59,453 bases of DNA from an uncultured Bacteroidales bacterium (GTDB lineage: Bacteria; Bacteroidota; Bacteroidia; Bacteroidales; UBA11471): contig CANQAM010000012.1 of the NCBI GenBank assembly GCA_947589325.1, positions 1-59,453 of the forward strand, read 5' to 3'. The notes under the pieces were generated by a model that saw only the letters and a list, made by a program, of their open reading frames with translations, made no database searches and had not been told where the DNA came from. Shown here in pieces: positions 35,146 to 43,776 of this stretch; the stretch's first letter is position 1; each line of letters starts with the position of its first letter. The translations under genes and the position numbers were made by a program.

Positions 35146-35313
35146 ATGTACGAAGCGATGATACCGAAAACACGACAACTGCCGACGGAAAACGGATTCA
35201 GACTCTTTCGCAGAAAAGAGATGCCGGCATCGTTTCGTCGAACGACCGTTCCGAAAATATTTTCGGCTGCGGTCTTTTTTATGCCCGACTTGTTTAACGA
35301 AACCATATTATGA
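35146..35313 (+). CDS. Putative pyrB leader peptide spanning an attenuator
   Basis: An open frame of 55 codons (51 if the second ATG at 35158 is used) begins just after the predicted transcription start. It runs through the leader and ends at TGA 35311-35313, which overlaps the pyrB ATG at 35310-35312. It reads [15 protein letters not shown], a basic middle (RLFRRKE, FRRTT), then [14 protein letters not shown]. The intrinsic terminator at 35244-35280 lies inside this frame, so a translating ribosome would prevent hairpin formation. In E. coli, a 44-codon leader (pyrL) controls pyrBI in this way in response to UTP. Similarity is one of layout, not of sequence; that the frame is translated is inferred. 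Confidence 0.55.
   Translation: MYEAMIPKTRQLPTENGFRLFRRKEMPASFRRTTVPKIFSAAVFFMPDLFNETIL
35244..35280 (+). terminator. Intrinsic terminator in the pyrB leader (probable attenuator)
   Basis: Outer stem GACCG/CGGTC (35244-35248, 35270-35274) and inner stem CCGAAAA/TTTTCGG (35251-35257, 35260-35266) are separated by a small internal loop and followed by T6 at 35275-35280. It ends 29 bases before the pyrB ATG and lies downstream of the promoter, so it must be read through for pyrB expression. Confidence 0.78.
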
Positions 35314-36230
35314 GAAAAGAGAGTTTAGTTTCCATTACCGACTACTCGAAAGACGAAATACTCGAAGTGTTGGAAACCGCCAAACTGTTCGAGGCGAATC
35401 CCAATCGCCGCGTGTTGGAGGGGAAAGTCATCGCCACGCTGTTTTTCGAGCCATCGACGCGCACGCGACTGAGTTTTGAAACCGCCGTAAACCGGTTGGG
35501 AGGACGCATCATCGGATTTTCCGACGCTTCGACCACCAGCTCCACCAAAGGCGAAACGCTGAAAGATACCATTATCATGGTGAGCAACTATGTCGATCTC
35601 ATCATCATGCGCCACTACCTCGACGGCGCCGCCCGCTACGCATCGGAAGTATCGCCCAAGCCTATCATCAATGCGGGCGACGGCTCCAACCAGCACCCGT
35701 CGCAGACGCTGCTCGACCTCTACTCCATATACAAGACGCAGGGCACACTCGAAAACCTGAACATCACCATGGTGGGCGACCTGAAATACGGACGCACGGT
35801 GCACTCGCTGCTGATGGCGATGTCGCACTTCCACCCGACCTTCCACTTCGTGGCGCCCGAAGAACTGAAAATGCCCGACGAGTACAAAGTGTATTGCGAC
35901 AAACTCGGCATTCCCTACGAGGAGCACCGCGACTTCACCGAAGACATCATCAATCAGGCGGACATTCTCTACATGACGCGCGTACAGCGGGAGCGGTTCA
36001 CCGACCTGATGGAGTACGAAAAAGTGAAAAACGTATATACGCTGCGCAACACCATGCTTGCCGGCAGCAAGCCCAACCTGCGCATACTGCACCCCCTGCC
36101 CCGCGTAAACGAAATCGCTTACGACGTCGATGACAACCCGAAAGCCTACTACTTCGAGCAGGCGAAAAACGGGCTGTACACGCGGCAGGCTATCATCTGC
36201 AAAGTGTTAGGAATAAAAATCACGGATTAA
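35310..36230 (+). CDS. pyrB: Aspartate carbamoyltransferase catalytic chain
   Basis: PyrB joins carbamoyl phosphate and aspartate, the first committed step of pyrimidine synthesis. The 306-residue protein has the carbamoyl-phosphate loop [10 protein letters not shown] at 48-57, [14 protein letters not shown] (the 80s-loop region), [17 protein letters not shown], and the C-terminal [10 protein letters not shown]. It is E. coli-like in size and is followed after 23 bases by the regulatory chain, so the allosteric dodecamer is expected. The start overlaps the stop of the leader frame (ATGA), implying translational coupling. The terminator just upstream suggests control by attenuation. Confidence 0.97.
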   Translation: MRKESLVSITDYSKDEILEVLETAKLFEANPNRRVLEGKVIATLFFEPSTRTRLSFETAVNRLGGRIIGFSDASTTSSTKGETLKDTIIMVSNYVDLIIMRHYLDGAARYASEVSPKPIINAGDGSNQHPSQTLLDLYSIYKTQGTLENLNITMVGDLKYGRTVHSLLMAMSHFHPTFHFVAPEELKMPDEYKVYCDKLGIPYEEHRDFTEDIINQADILYMTRVQRERFTDLMEYEKVKNVYTLRNTMLAGSKPNLRILHPLPRVNEIAYDVDDNPKAYYFEQAKNGLYTRQAIICKVLGIKITD

Positions 36231-36253
36231 TCGACTTTTCAAAACATACCGTC

Positions 36254-36715
36254 ATGGAACTGTCCGACAAAGAACTGAAAGTGGCTGCCCTCGAAAACGG
36301 CACGGTCATAGACCGCATACCTTCCGACCAACTATTCAAGGTCGTATCGCTGCTGCACCTCGACACGATGGACAAAAGCATCACCATCGGCAACAACCTG
36401 TACAGCCACAAAATAGGAAAGAAAGGCATCATAAAAATCGCCGATACATTCTTCAAAGAGGAAGATATAAACAAAATCGCCATTCTGGCGCCGAAAGCCA
36501 AAATAAACATCATCAAAGACTATCAGGTCGTGCACAAACAGGAGGTTTCGCTCCCCGACCAACTGCACGACATCATACGCTGCGCCAACCCCAAGTGCAT
36601 CACCAACAACGAACCGATGGCAACGAAATTCGACGTCATCGACAAAGAAAACGTTACGGTGAAATGCTGCTACTGCGAACAGGCTATCTCGAAAGAGCAG
36701 ATAAAAATCAAATAA
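36254..36715 (+). CDS. pyrI: Aspartate carbamoyltransferase regulatory chain
   Basis: PyrI binds nucleotide effectors (CTP, UTP and ATP in E. coli) and links the PyrB trimers. The 153 residues comprise the nucleotide-binding N-terminal domain ([29 protein letters not shown]) and a zinc domain with ligands C110 and C115 (CANPKC) and C138 and C141 (CCYC). Length and zinc sites match functional PyrI. It is the second gene of the pyr operon, 13 bases before the flavin reductase gene. Confidence 0.97.
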   Translation: MELSDKELKVAALENGTVIDRIPSDQLFKVVSLLHLDTMDKSITIGNNLYSHKIGKKGIIKIADTFFKEEDINKIAILAPKAKINIIKDYQVVHKQEVSLPDQLHDIIRCANPKCITNNEPMATKFDVIDKENVTVKCCYCEQAISKEQIKIK

Positions 36716-36728
36716 TCCGCAGCGCACC

Positions 36729-37331
36729 ATGAGTGAGAAAAAACGTGTCGCCGCCTCCGGCGAAAAGGTGGCGTGGAAAGCGGGCACGATGATTTATCCG
36801 CTGCCGGCGGCGCTCATCAGCTGCGGCGCCGCGCCCGAAGAGTACAACGTGCTCACCGCCGCATGGGTGGGCACGATATGCAGCAACCCGCCGATGTGCT
36901 ACGTGTCGATACGCCCCGAACGGCATTCGCACCCGATTATCGAAAAAAACATGGCATTCGTCATCAACCTGACGACCGAAGCGCTCGCGCGCGAAACCGA
37001 TTGGTGCGGCGTGCGCTCGGGTCGTGATTACGACAAATTCGCCGAGTGCGGATTGACGCCCGTGCCGTCGCAGACGGTGGCCGCTCCTTACCTGAAAGAG
37101 GCGCCGATGTGCATCGAGTGCCGCGTGCGCGAAGTCATGCGGCTCGGCAGCCACGATATGTTCATCGCTGACGTGGAGGGCATACTCGCCGATACCGCCT
37201 ACATCGACCCCGAAAGCGGCGCATTCGACATGGAAAAAGCCGGTCTGCTGGTCTATTCGCACGGCAATTACTACGGCACGGGTGAGAAAATCGGAAAATT
37301 CGGCTGGTCGGTCGAGAAAAAAAGAAAATGA
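36729..37331 (+). CDS. Flavin reductase family protein (FMN-binding split barrel)
   Basis: The 200-residue protein belongs to the flavin-reductase-like FMN-binding family. [13 protein letters not shown] opens the split barrel, [22 protein letters not shown] is the flavin-binding signature, and [17 protein letters not shown] and [11 protein letters not shown] follow. Related proteins reduce FMN with NAD(P)H or simply carry it. It sits 13 bases behind pyrI and its end overlaps the region of the glyA promoter, an order also seen in Bacteroides. Why a flavoprotein travels with pyrBI is unclear; no substrate can be assigned. Confidence 0.88.
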   Translation: MSEKKRVAASGEKVAWKAGTMIYPLPAALISCGAAPEEYNVLTAAWVGTICSNPPMCYVSIRPERHSHPIIEKNMAFVINLTTEALARETDWCGVRSGRDYDKFAECGLTPVPSQTVAAPYLKEAPMCIECRVREVMRLGSHDMFIADVEGILADTAYIDPESGAFDMEKAGLLVYSHGNYYGTGEKIGKFGWSVEKKRK

Positions 37332-37356
37332 TACCCCGCAAGCGGTAAAAAAAGAT

Positions 37357-37364
37357 TATCTTTG
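37357..37364 (+). promoter_or_regulatory. -7 element (TATCTTTG) of glyA
   Basis: Exact TAnnTTTG, 40 bases before the ATG at 37405, so glyA can be expressed apart from the pyr genes. Confidence 0.65.
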
Positions 37365-37404
37365 CGGCTTCAAAAACGAAAAATTCTCAAAAACAAGTAT
37401 AAAA

Positions 37405-38685
37405 ATGAAGAGAGACAATGCTATTTTCGACATCATCGACCGCGAGCGGCAGCGCCAGATGAAAGGCATCGAGCTGATTGCTTCGGAAAATTTCGTGAGC
37501 GACCAAGTAATGCAGGCCATGGGTTCCTGCCTGACCAACAAATATGCCGAAGGCTATCCGGGCAAACGCTACTACGGCGGCTGCGAAGTGGTAGATGAAT
37601 CGGAACAACTTGCCATAGACCGCCTGAAAAAAATCTTCGGCGCCGAATGGGTGAACGTACAGCCGCACTCGGGCGCACAAGCCAACATGGCGGTGTTCAT
37701 GGCCGTACTCAATCCGGGCGACAAATTTCTCGGTCTGAACCTCTCGCACGGCGGACACCTGTCGCACGGCTCCCCCGTAAACTTCTCGGGTCTGGTGTTC
37801 CACGCCCTCGATTACGGCGTGAAGGAAGACACGGGCTACGTGGATTACGACATGATGGAAGAGGTGGCATTGCGTGAACGTCCGAAACTGCTTATCGGCG
37901 GCGCGTCGGCTTACTCGCGCGAATGGGACTACGCCCGTATGCGCCGCATCGCCGACGAGATAGGCGCCATCTTCATGATAGATATGGCGCACCCGGCGGG
38001 TCTCATTGCTGCCGGACTGCTCGACAACCCATTGAAATATGCCCACATCGTTACTTCCACGACGCACAAGACCCTGAGAGGTCCGCGCGGCGGCATCATT
38101 CTGCTGGGCAAGGATTTCGACAACCCGTGGGGCAAAACGACGCCGAAAGGCGAAATCAAAAAAATGTCGGCGCTGCTCGATTCCGCCGTCTTCCCTGGCG
38201 TACAGGGCGGTCCGTTGGAACACGTCATCGCCGCCAAAGCTGTAGCTTTCGGCGAGGCGCTGCAACCCGAATACAAAGAGTACCAAAAACAGGTGAAGAA
38301 AAACGCCGCCGTCATGGCTCAGGCTTTCATCGACAAAGGCTACAAGGTGATTTCAAACGGTACCGACAATCACTGCATGTTGATAGACCTGCGCACCAAA
38401 TATCCCGAACTCACGGGTAAGGTGGCAGAGAAAGCGCTCGTGGCAGCCGACATCACTGCCAACAAGAACATGGTGCCGTTCGACAGCCGTTCGCCGTTCC
38501 AGACTTCCGGCATACGTCTCGGCACGCCCGCCATCACCACGCGCGGCGCCAAAGAGGGGTTGATGCTCGAAATCGTGGAAATGATAGACACCGTACTTGC
38601 CGCTCCCGAAAACGAGGCGGTCATCAAAGCCGTGCGCGAGAAGGTAAACGAAACGATGAAAAACTATCCGTTGTTCGCTTACTAA
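37405..38685 (+). CDS. glyA: Serine hydroxymethyltransferase
   Basis: GlyA uses pyridoxal phosphate to interconvert serine and glycine, loading one-carbon units onto tetrahydrofolate. The 426-residue protein has [12 protein letters not shown] near 21, [15 protein letters not shown] near 45-59, the cofactor pocket QPHSGAQAN, and the lysine that binds PLP at K222 in [27 protein letters not shown] completes the active site. The ATG at 37405 gives [14 protein letters not shown], 40 bases after a -7 element. A longer in-frame reading would overlap the flavin reductase gene. A strong terminator follows. Confidence 0.97.
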   Translation: MKRDNAIFDIIDRERQRQMKGIELIASENFVSDQVMQAMGSCLTNKYAEGYPGKRYYGGCEVVDESEQLAIDRLKKIFGAEWVNVQPHSGAQANMAVFMAVLNPGDKFLGLNLSHGGHLSHGSPVNFSGLVFHALDYGVKEDTGYVDYDMMEEVALRERPKLLIGGASAYSREWDYARMRRIADEIGAIFMIDMAHPAGLIAAGLLDNPLKYAHIVTSTTHKTLRGPRGGIILLGKDFDNPWGKTTPKGEIKKMSALLDSAVFPGVQGGPLEHVIAAKAVAFGEALQPEYKEYQKQVKKNAAVMAQAFIDKGYKVISNGTDNHCMLIDLRTKYPELTGKVAEKALVAADITANKNMVPFDSRSPFQTSGIRLGTPAITTRGAKEGLMLEIVEMIDTVLAAPENEAVIKAVREKVNETMKNYPLFAY

Positions 38686-38710
38686 CCGGACACCGACCCA
38701 TCGATACACG

Positions 38711-38742
38711 CAGCGCGACCCGTCGGGTCGCGCTGTTTTTTT
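38711..38742 (+). terminator. Terminator of glyA
   Basis: An 11-bp GC-rich stem (38711-38721 with 38725-38735) with a GTC loop and a T7 tail. The core GACCCGTCGGGTC closely resembles the hairpin at 30488-30500. Confidence 0.9.
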
Positions 38743-38765
38743 CGTCCGCTCCTCTGCCTCAATAT

Positions 38766-38807
38766 AATACGAAAGCGGTCGCTTAACCAAGCGACCGCTT
38801 TCGTATT
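38766..38807. terminator. Perfect 19-bp inverted repeat at the end of wza-wzz
   Basis: Arms 38766-38784 and 38789-38807 are exact complements with a 4-base loop. It lies 18 bases past the wzz stop, as expected for that operon's terminator, but the minus strand has only a short T-rich end. Confidence 0.65.
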
Positions 38808-38825
38808 CTTCAAACCTCCGTCCGG

Positions 38826-39935
38826 CTAAGCGACCGATTCTTCGGGGTTCTTGCGGAACTGCTCCACAATGCCCCGACCGAAAAGAATCCACGCAGCCGC
38901 AATAACTCCGGCCAAGAACACGCAGCCGACCAAGATAAGGAGTTTGGAAGGTTTAGATGCCTTGATAGGTACGGAGGCAGGCTGCACGACAGCATACACG
39001 GGAGTACTCTCCTGCACTTTGGCTTTCGCCTGCTGCAACTGCTGCGCCATTTGATTATAAAGATTGTAGGCAAGATTCATTTCGTTTTGCAGGCGTTCGC
39101 GTTTGGTCTGCGCGCTGTTCGACGAAAGCCCCTGATTGGAATCCACATAATCAGCGTATGCTTGTTGGGCTATATAATAATTTTGCTGCGCTTCGTCGAA
39201 AAGTTTTTGCATAAATTCCAAATCGTGCCGAGCCTTGTTGGTGCGGTAGTCCGTGATATACTCCTGCAAATTGCGCATGACCGTATCGGTGAGCACAGCC
39301 GATATGAGGGGGTCTTGCATGGTTACGGCAAGTGTTATCACCGATGTTTTCTTATCGACGGAAACACTGATGCACCCGTTCAGGGCTTTTACGATACCGG
39401 CTTCTTCGGAAGTCAATTGGAAAACGTCGATTCCCTCTTTTTCCTCTTCTTCGTCTTTGAAGAGAGAAACGAACCAACCGAGTGCCTTGAACGGAGCGGA
39501 AATGATGACGCTCCACCACGGCGAGCGCGTATGGTTCAGCATATAATCATAGACGGTAGTCTGCAAATCGCCTTTGAGATTGGTTACGGGTACATCGAAG
39601 AGTTCGACCACGAAAGGGACGGAAGATACGATGTCGGGATATAAATCGGGATATACGGCATCGACACCCGACTGTCCCATATTGACACCCGCCAGACCTG
39701 CCAGCGCACTCAAACCGCCACCCGCCTTTTTGTCGGCAAGTTCCGGCGCAAGTATTACTTCTGTCGTATATTCCTTGGGAATGCTGAATGCGATGACGAT
39801 TGCCAGCACGGCAGCTACACCGCACCACTTCAAAATGAGTTTTTTCTCCGTCCAAAGTTTTTTGGCAAGCTCTATCAAATCGATTTCGTCTTCTGTGTCC
39901 GGAATATTCTGTTCCGGCATATCGGTTTCTTTCAT
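38826..39935 (-). CDS. Wzz-type polysaccharide chain-length / export protein without kinase domain
   Basis: The 369-residue inner-membrane protein has the Wzz architecture. The N-terminal segment EIDLIELAKKLWTEKK precedes a first membrane helix (about residues 37-55). A large periplasmic region follows with a helical coiled coil (about 225-320; RTNKARHDLEFMQKLFDEAQ), then PASVPIKASKPSK, a proline-rich stretch, and a second membrane helix (about 334-352). The C-terminal BY-kinase domain found in Wzc-like proteins is absent. It likely regulates chain length and bridges to the outer-membrane exporter encoded 18 bases upstream. Confidence 0.88.
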   Translation of the reverse strand: MKETDMPEQNIPDTEDEIDLIELAKKLWTEKKLILKWCGVAAVLAIVIAFSIPKEYTTEVILAPELADKKAGGGLSALAGLAGVNMGQSGVDAVYPDLYPDIVSSVPFVVELFDVPVTNLKGDLQTTVYDYMLNHTRSPWWSVIISAPFKALGWFVSLFKDEEEEKEGIDVFQLTSEEAGIVKALNGCISVSVDKKTSVITLAVTMQDPLISAVLTDTVMRNLQEYITDYRTNKARHDLEFMQKLFDEAQQNYYIAQQAYADYVDSNQGLSSNSAQTKRERLQNEMNLAYNLYNQMAQQLQQAKAKVQESTPVYAVVQPASVPIKASKPSKLLILVGCVFLAGVIAAAWILFGRGIVEQFRKNPEESVA

Positions 39936-39953
39936 TACTTCGATATTTAGATA

Positions 39954-42368
39954 TTATTTCGCTATATTGGCAATAGAGGCAGCCATGGTACCAACGGAAG
40001 CGGCAGAAGTGGTCAGTCCGATGATTTCACCCACGCTGAGGCCTTTCCGATCTTTCTTCGTCGGCACGATAATACGCGCGCCCTCTGCTATACGGGCTTT
40101 TTTCCCTTTTGCTTTGGCAACTGTTCCATTCATATACACGATATAGACTTTGCGCTTCTTTGCCCTGTGTGCATATCCGCCGGCTTGGGAGATATAGTAT
40201 TTCAGTTTTTTCCCTTTCAGGTAGGTTACCGTATTGGGGTATAAAACCTGACCTTCGATTTTGACGGTCGTTTCGTGTTCGGGTATTTCCAATCTGTCGC
40301 CTTCACGCACCACCAAATCGAAATAGGAACCGGGCTTTTTCAACGCTTTGTCCAATTCTATACCTACCAGATAGGTATCCGACAATTGCAGACGAGCTAT
40401 CGCCAGCGAGTCGCCGGAGCTGCTTCGAGCCACATTCAGCACTTTGTCGCGAATGGCGCGCTCGTCGTCATTCATTTGGCGAATCAGCCGTGCGCCTTCG
40501 ATATAAGCGCCTTTCGTACATCCGCCGGCTCGCGCCACCAAATCGGAGAGACGCTCGTTCTTTTCCTTGATTACATAACCGCCCGGAAAGAGTATTTCAC
40601 CGTCGATATGCACACGGCGCTGCTCCTGATAAGCCGGACTTTTGCGGACATCGACCATATCGAACGGCTCCAATACGAAATCGCTCTCACCGTCGATGAC
40701 ATAACCGTCTTTTACGGAGAAAGAGAAAGTCTGACTCAACGAATCGACTTCTTCCATACCCATCGGATCTTTCAATCGACGGGAAATATCGACTCTTGCC
40801 GAAGATGCGCTCTCCAAGAAACCGCCGGCTTGGACGATAAGGTCTTCCAGCGTCGTGTTTTCGGCATAAGGATATAAGCCCGGACGGGCAACTAACCCGC
40901 TGATGATAAAGGCGCCGCGCTCTTCCAGTTCATGAATGCTCGGTATCACCAACACATCGTTGCGGCGCAACTCTACGTCGGGAAGTGTCCCGTTCATCAA
41001 TCCGCCCAAATCGATTGCCAAAATTTCCAGCGTAAGGTCTTCGCGTTCACGAAACAACTGCACACGGTTGAGGAAAGCATCTTCTTTCAAACCGTCGGCA
41101 CGTGCGATAAGTTCTTTGACCGTTTTCACTTTATCGCCAAGCTCGTACATACCCGGACGATACACGGAGCCGCGCACTTCCACCCGATTGGCAAAACGGT
41201 CGAGAATAGCCCCTACGGTAACGGCATCGCCGTCTTCCAGCCGATAGGAGGCGTATTCATCGCTGTCGATATTGAACAATTCATTTTCACGACCGGTTCT
41301 GCGAACGAGGCGCACCTCTTTGGAATAAGCATCGCCCGTGAATCCGCCGGCATATTCTATCAACGTGGAAAGCGTTTCGCCTTTCTTCATCTCGTAAAGC
41401 ATCGGACGTTTTACATTTCCGTCGATATTCGCCATGATTTCATAGGGGGGCACGATTATCACGTCGCCTTCCTGCAAACGTATGTCATCGGAGGTTTTTC
41501 CTTCAAAAAGATATTGATACACATCGATCGTCGCCAACGGTTTTCCGTCGCGTATCACTTGAATATTGCGCAAAGAGCCGACACCGCTCACACCGCCGGC
41601 GCGATACAGAGCATGGAACAGCGTCGAAAACGACGAGAGCCGATAGGTTCCCGGCACTTGTACCTCGCCCATGATATTGACCTGTATGGTGCGTATCTGC
41701 CCCAGCGTTACCCGTATCTGCGAATCGGGATTGTCGCCCGAAACGCCGCTGTACTTCCGAGCAAACAGCTCTTTGATTCGGTCGGAAGCCTGTTTTATGG
41801 TCAATCCGTTCAAATATACGGGACCCAACTGCGAAACCATGATGTTGCCTTCCGGCGATATTTCCTGCCGGAGGCTGGCTTCGTTTTCGCCCCAAATGTC
41901 GATGATGATCTCATCGCCCGGGCCCAAACGGTAATTTTCCGGAGTCGCCGTATTCTCGTTCGGTTCGAAAGTCAATGTCCTGCCATTAAATACATTACGT
42001 CCATAAACATGACGCTGCGCAGCAGCACTCTCGGTAACGTTATCGACCGCCTGTGCCACTCCGTCGAGAGAACCCGCCGTAACTTCATTGGCGGCATCTC
42101 GGGTACGTTCCCGATATTGGGCGCCGACACTCTGATCGACAACCTGAGCCTCACTACCCTGCCTTTCTTCAAAACGGGTTTTCAACCGCTCGATTTGAGC
42201 CGGAGTTACGCCACGGGCTATCAACTCCTGCCCTATCCGGGTTTCTCCCTTACCGGCACTCTTGGCCGCTTTTACATAAGCAATCACCTGATCGTCGGAC
42301 ATCTGCGCCTGTGCAACGGCACACAATCCCATCATCAGCAAAATACACGCAAAAATTTTATGTTTCAT
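39954..42368 (-). CDS. Wza-type polysaccharide export protein with six SLBB repeats
   Basis: Wza-type proteins form the outer-membrane channel for capsule or exopolysaccharide. The 804-residue protein has a signal peptide (cleavage after AQA) but no lipoprotein cysteine. A helical stretch (about 25-110) and the polysaccharide-export domain (YRLGPGDEIIIDIWGENEAS near 145-165) follow. Then come six SLBB beta-grasp units, each with a G-x-V-x-x-P-x-x-Y core, for example VNIMGEVQVPGTYRL, IDGNVKRPMLYEM, VRGSVYRPGMYEL, ISGLVARPGLYPY, IDGEILFPGGYVI and IEGQVLYPNTVTY. The C-terminus is short and basic, ending in a hydrophobic stretch. It leads the wza-wzz unit, 35 bases behind a tRNA gene. Confidence 0.92.
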   Translation of the reverse strand: MKHKIFACILLMMGLCAVAQAQMSDDQVIAYVKAAKSAGKGETRIGQELIARGVTPAQIERLKTRFEERQGSEAQVVDQSVGAQYRERTRDAANEVTAGSLDGVAQAVDNVTESAAAQRHVYGRNVFNGRTLTFEPNENTATPENYRLGPGDEIIIDIWGENEASLRQEISPEGNIMVSQLGPVYLNGLTIKQASDRIKELFARKYSGVSGDNPDSQIRVTLGQIRTIQVNIMGEVQVPGTYRLSSFSTLFHALYRAGGVSGVGSLRNIQVIRDGKPLATIDVYQYLFEGKTSDDIRLQEGDVIIVPPYEIMANIDGNVKRPMLYEMKKGETLSTLIEYAGGFTGDAYSKEVRLVRRTGRENELFNIDSDEYASYRLEDGDAVTVGAILDRFANRVEVRGSVYRPGMYELGDKVKTVKELIARADGLKEDAFLNRVQLFREREDLTLEILAIDLGGLMNGTLPDVELRRNDVLVIPSIHELEERGAFIISGLVARPGLYPYAENTTLEDLIVQAGGFLESASSARVDISRRLKDPMGMEEVDSLSQTFSFSVKDGYVIDGESDFVLEPFDMVDVRKSPAYQEQRRVHIDGEILFPGGYVIKEKNERLSDLVARAGGCTKGAYIEGARLIRQMNDDERAIRDKVLNVARSSSGDSLAIARLQLSDTYLVGIELDKALKKPGSYFDLVVREGDRLEIPEHETTVKIEGQVLYPNTVTYLKGKKLKYYISQAGGYAHRAKKRKVYIVYMNGTVAKAKGKKARIAEGARIIVPTKKDRKGLSVGEIIGLTTSAASVGTMAASIANIAK

Positions 42369-42402
42369 AAATCAAGATATTTCATTCTAAAAGAACTAAT
42401 AA

Positions 42403-42488
<86 letters not shown>

Positions 42489-42511
42489 TCTCTCGTTTCC
42501 GAAAGTTGCGA

Positions 42512-42543
42512 CAAAGGTAATATGTTTTTTCGGTATCTTCAAA
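42512..42543 (-). promoter_or_regulatory. Complete Bacteroidetes promoter of tRNA-Ser (TTTG-N20-TACCTTTG)
   Basis: The minus strand carries TTTG at 42540-42543 and TACCTTTG at 42512-42519, with a 20-base spacer. Start of transcription falls near 42505, 17 bases before the tRNA. Confidence 0.8.
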
Positions 42544-42563
42544 TTGTTTCGGAATTTTTGTTC

Positions 42564-42571
42564 TACCTTTG
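42564..42571 (+). promoter_or_regulatory. -7 element (TACCTTTG) of the chrA operon
   Basis: Exact TAnnTTTG on the plus strand, just right of the tRNA-Ser promoter. The leader to the ATG at 42685 is about 107 bases and starts with a stem-loop (42578-42584 CTTTTGC with 42605-42611 GCAAAAG). Confidence 0.65.
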
Positions 42572-42684
42572 CCTGCACTTTTGCGACACGGCTCGCGTCC
42601 GAGAGCAAAAGGCGGACGGCAGGCAGAAACTTTTTCGTTTTGTCTGCGTTACGAATTTTACAAAGTTACCGGCATTTTTCGGAC

Positions 42685-43230
42685 ATGATTTTTTTACGAC
42701 TTTTCTGGACGTTTTTCAAAATCGGGCTGTTCACCATAGGCGGCGGATATGCCATGGTGCCTGTCATGGAAGAGGCTTTGGTAGCCAAACGGAAATGGAT
42801 AGCCGACAGCGAGTTCGTCGATATACTTGCCCTTTCGCAATCGGCTCCGGGCATTTTGGCGGTGAACGTCTCCATCGTTACGGGCTACCGCATCAAAGGG
42901 TTTGCGGGGGCGGTGGTTGCCGCGCTGGGCACGGTGCTGCCGTCGTTCGTCATCATACTGCTCATCGCGATGTTTTTTGCACGCTTCAAGGAGAATGAAA
43001 CGGTGGAACGCATATTCAAGGGCATACGTCCGGCGGTGGTGGCGCTGATTGCCGCGCCGGTGTTCAAACTCGGCAAGGCGGCGCGGGTGAACCGTTACAA
43101 CGTGTGGATTCCCATAGCGGCGGCTTTAGTGGTGTGGCTGTTCGGGTTTTCGCCGATATGGGTGGTGCTTGCCGCCGGCGCGGGCGGCTGGCTCTACGGC
43201 ACGATAAAAAGAAAGCGGGGTGCGCAATGA
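42685..43230 (+). CDS. Chromate transporter ChrA-type subunit, first half
   Basis: The 181-residue membrane protein is a short-chain (single CHR domain) member of the chromate ion transporter family. Its signature is [20 protein letters not shown], then [20 protein letters not shown] and [12 protein letters not shown]. Short-chain CHR proteins act in pairs encoded by adjacent genes, and the partner starts within this gene's stop codon. Despite the family name, the physiological substrate in gut bacteria is uncertain and chromate export is not established here. The start at 42685 ([14 protein letters not shown]) follows a long structured leader. Confidence 0.9.
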   Translation: MIFLRLFWTFFKIGLFTIGGGYAMVPVMEEALVAKRKWIADSEFVDILALSQSAPGILAVNVSIVTGYRIKGFAGAVVAALGTVLPSFVIILLIAMFFARFKENETVERIFKGIRPAVVALIAAPVFKLGKAARVNRYNVWIPIAAALVVWLFGFSPIWVVLAAGAGGWLYGTIKRKRGAQ

Positions 43231-43775
43231 TTTGGGTCCAACTGTTTTTCTCGTTTTTCAAAATCGGAGTGTTCGGATTCGGCGGCGGGTATGCCATGCT
43301 CTCGATGATACAGGGCGAAGTGGTGCTGCGGCACGGATGGCTCACGGCGCAGGAGTTTACCGACATCGTCGCTATCAGTCAAATGACACCGGGTCCTATC
43401 GGCATCAATTCCGCCACATACATCGGCTACACGGCGACGGGGAGCGTGTGGGGCGCGGCGCTGGCATCGTTCGCGCTCGTGCTGCCGTCGTTCATACTCA
43501 TGCTCACGCTGTTCCGCTTTTTTATGAAATACCACGAAAGCCGCAGCGTAACCGACGTGTTCGCGGGGCTGCGTCCGGCGGTCATCGGTCTTATCGCGTC
43601 GGCGGCTCTGGTACTGATGAACGGCGAAAATTTCGGCACGCCGCAGGGCGACAGCCGGCAATTCATCGCAAGCATCGTGATTTTTGCGGCGGTGTTCGTC
43701 GCCAACTTTTTCTTCCGCGCCAATGCCATTTTGTTGATTGTTTTCGCCGGCATAGCCAGTTTTCTGATATACTGA
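43227..43775 (+). CDS. Chromate transporter ChrA-type subunit, second half
   Basis: This 182-residue protein is the partner CHR-domain protein. [43 protein letters not shown] and [12 protein letters not shown] mirror the first subunit but have the proline-rich TPGPIG version typical of one half of such pairs. The ATG overlaps the preceding TGA (ATGA), indicating translational coupling and equal dosage. The two halves probably form an antiparallel heterodimer equivalent to a full-length ChrA. folC begins 1 base after its stop. Confidence 0.9.
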   Translation: MIWVQLFFSFFKIGVFGFGGGYAMLSMIQGEVVLRHGWLTAQEFTDIVAISQMTPGPIGINSATYIGYTATGSVWGAALASFALVLPSFILMLTLFRFFMKYHESRSVTDVFAGLRPAVIGLIASAALVLMNGENFGTPQGDSRQFIASIVIFAAVFVANFFFRANAILLIVFAGIASFLIY

Positions 43776-43776
43776 A

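Noticed and set aside
35146-35309. PyrR-binding site in the pyrB leader
   Set aside because: I could not find the ARUCCNGNGAGGYU-type anti-antiterminator loop; the leader fits translation-linked attenuation better.
42685-43775. Frameshifted full-length chrA
   Set aside because: Each half has a complete CHR domain and start, with an ATGA overlap; short-chain CHR pairs are a normal form of the family.
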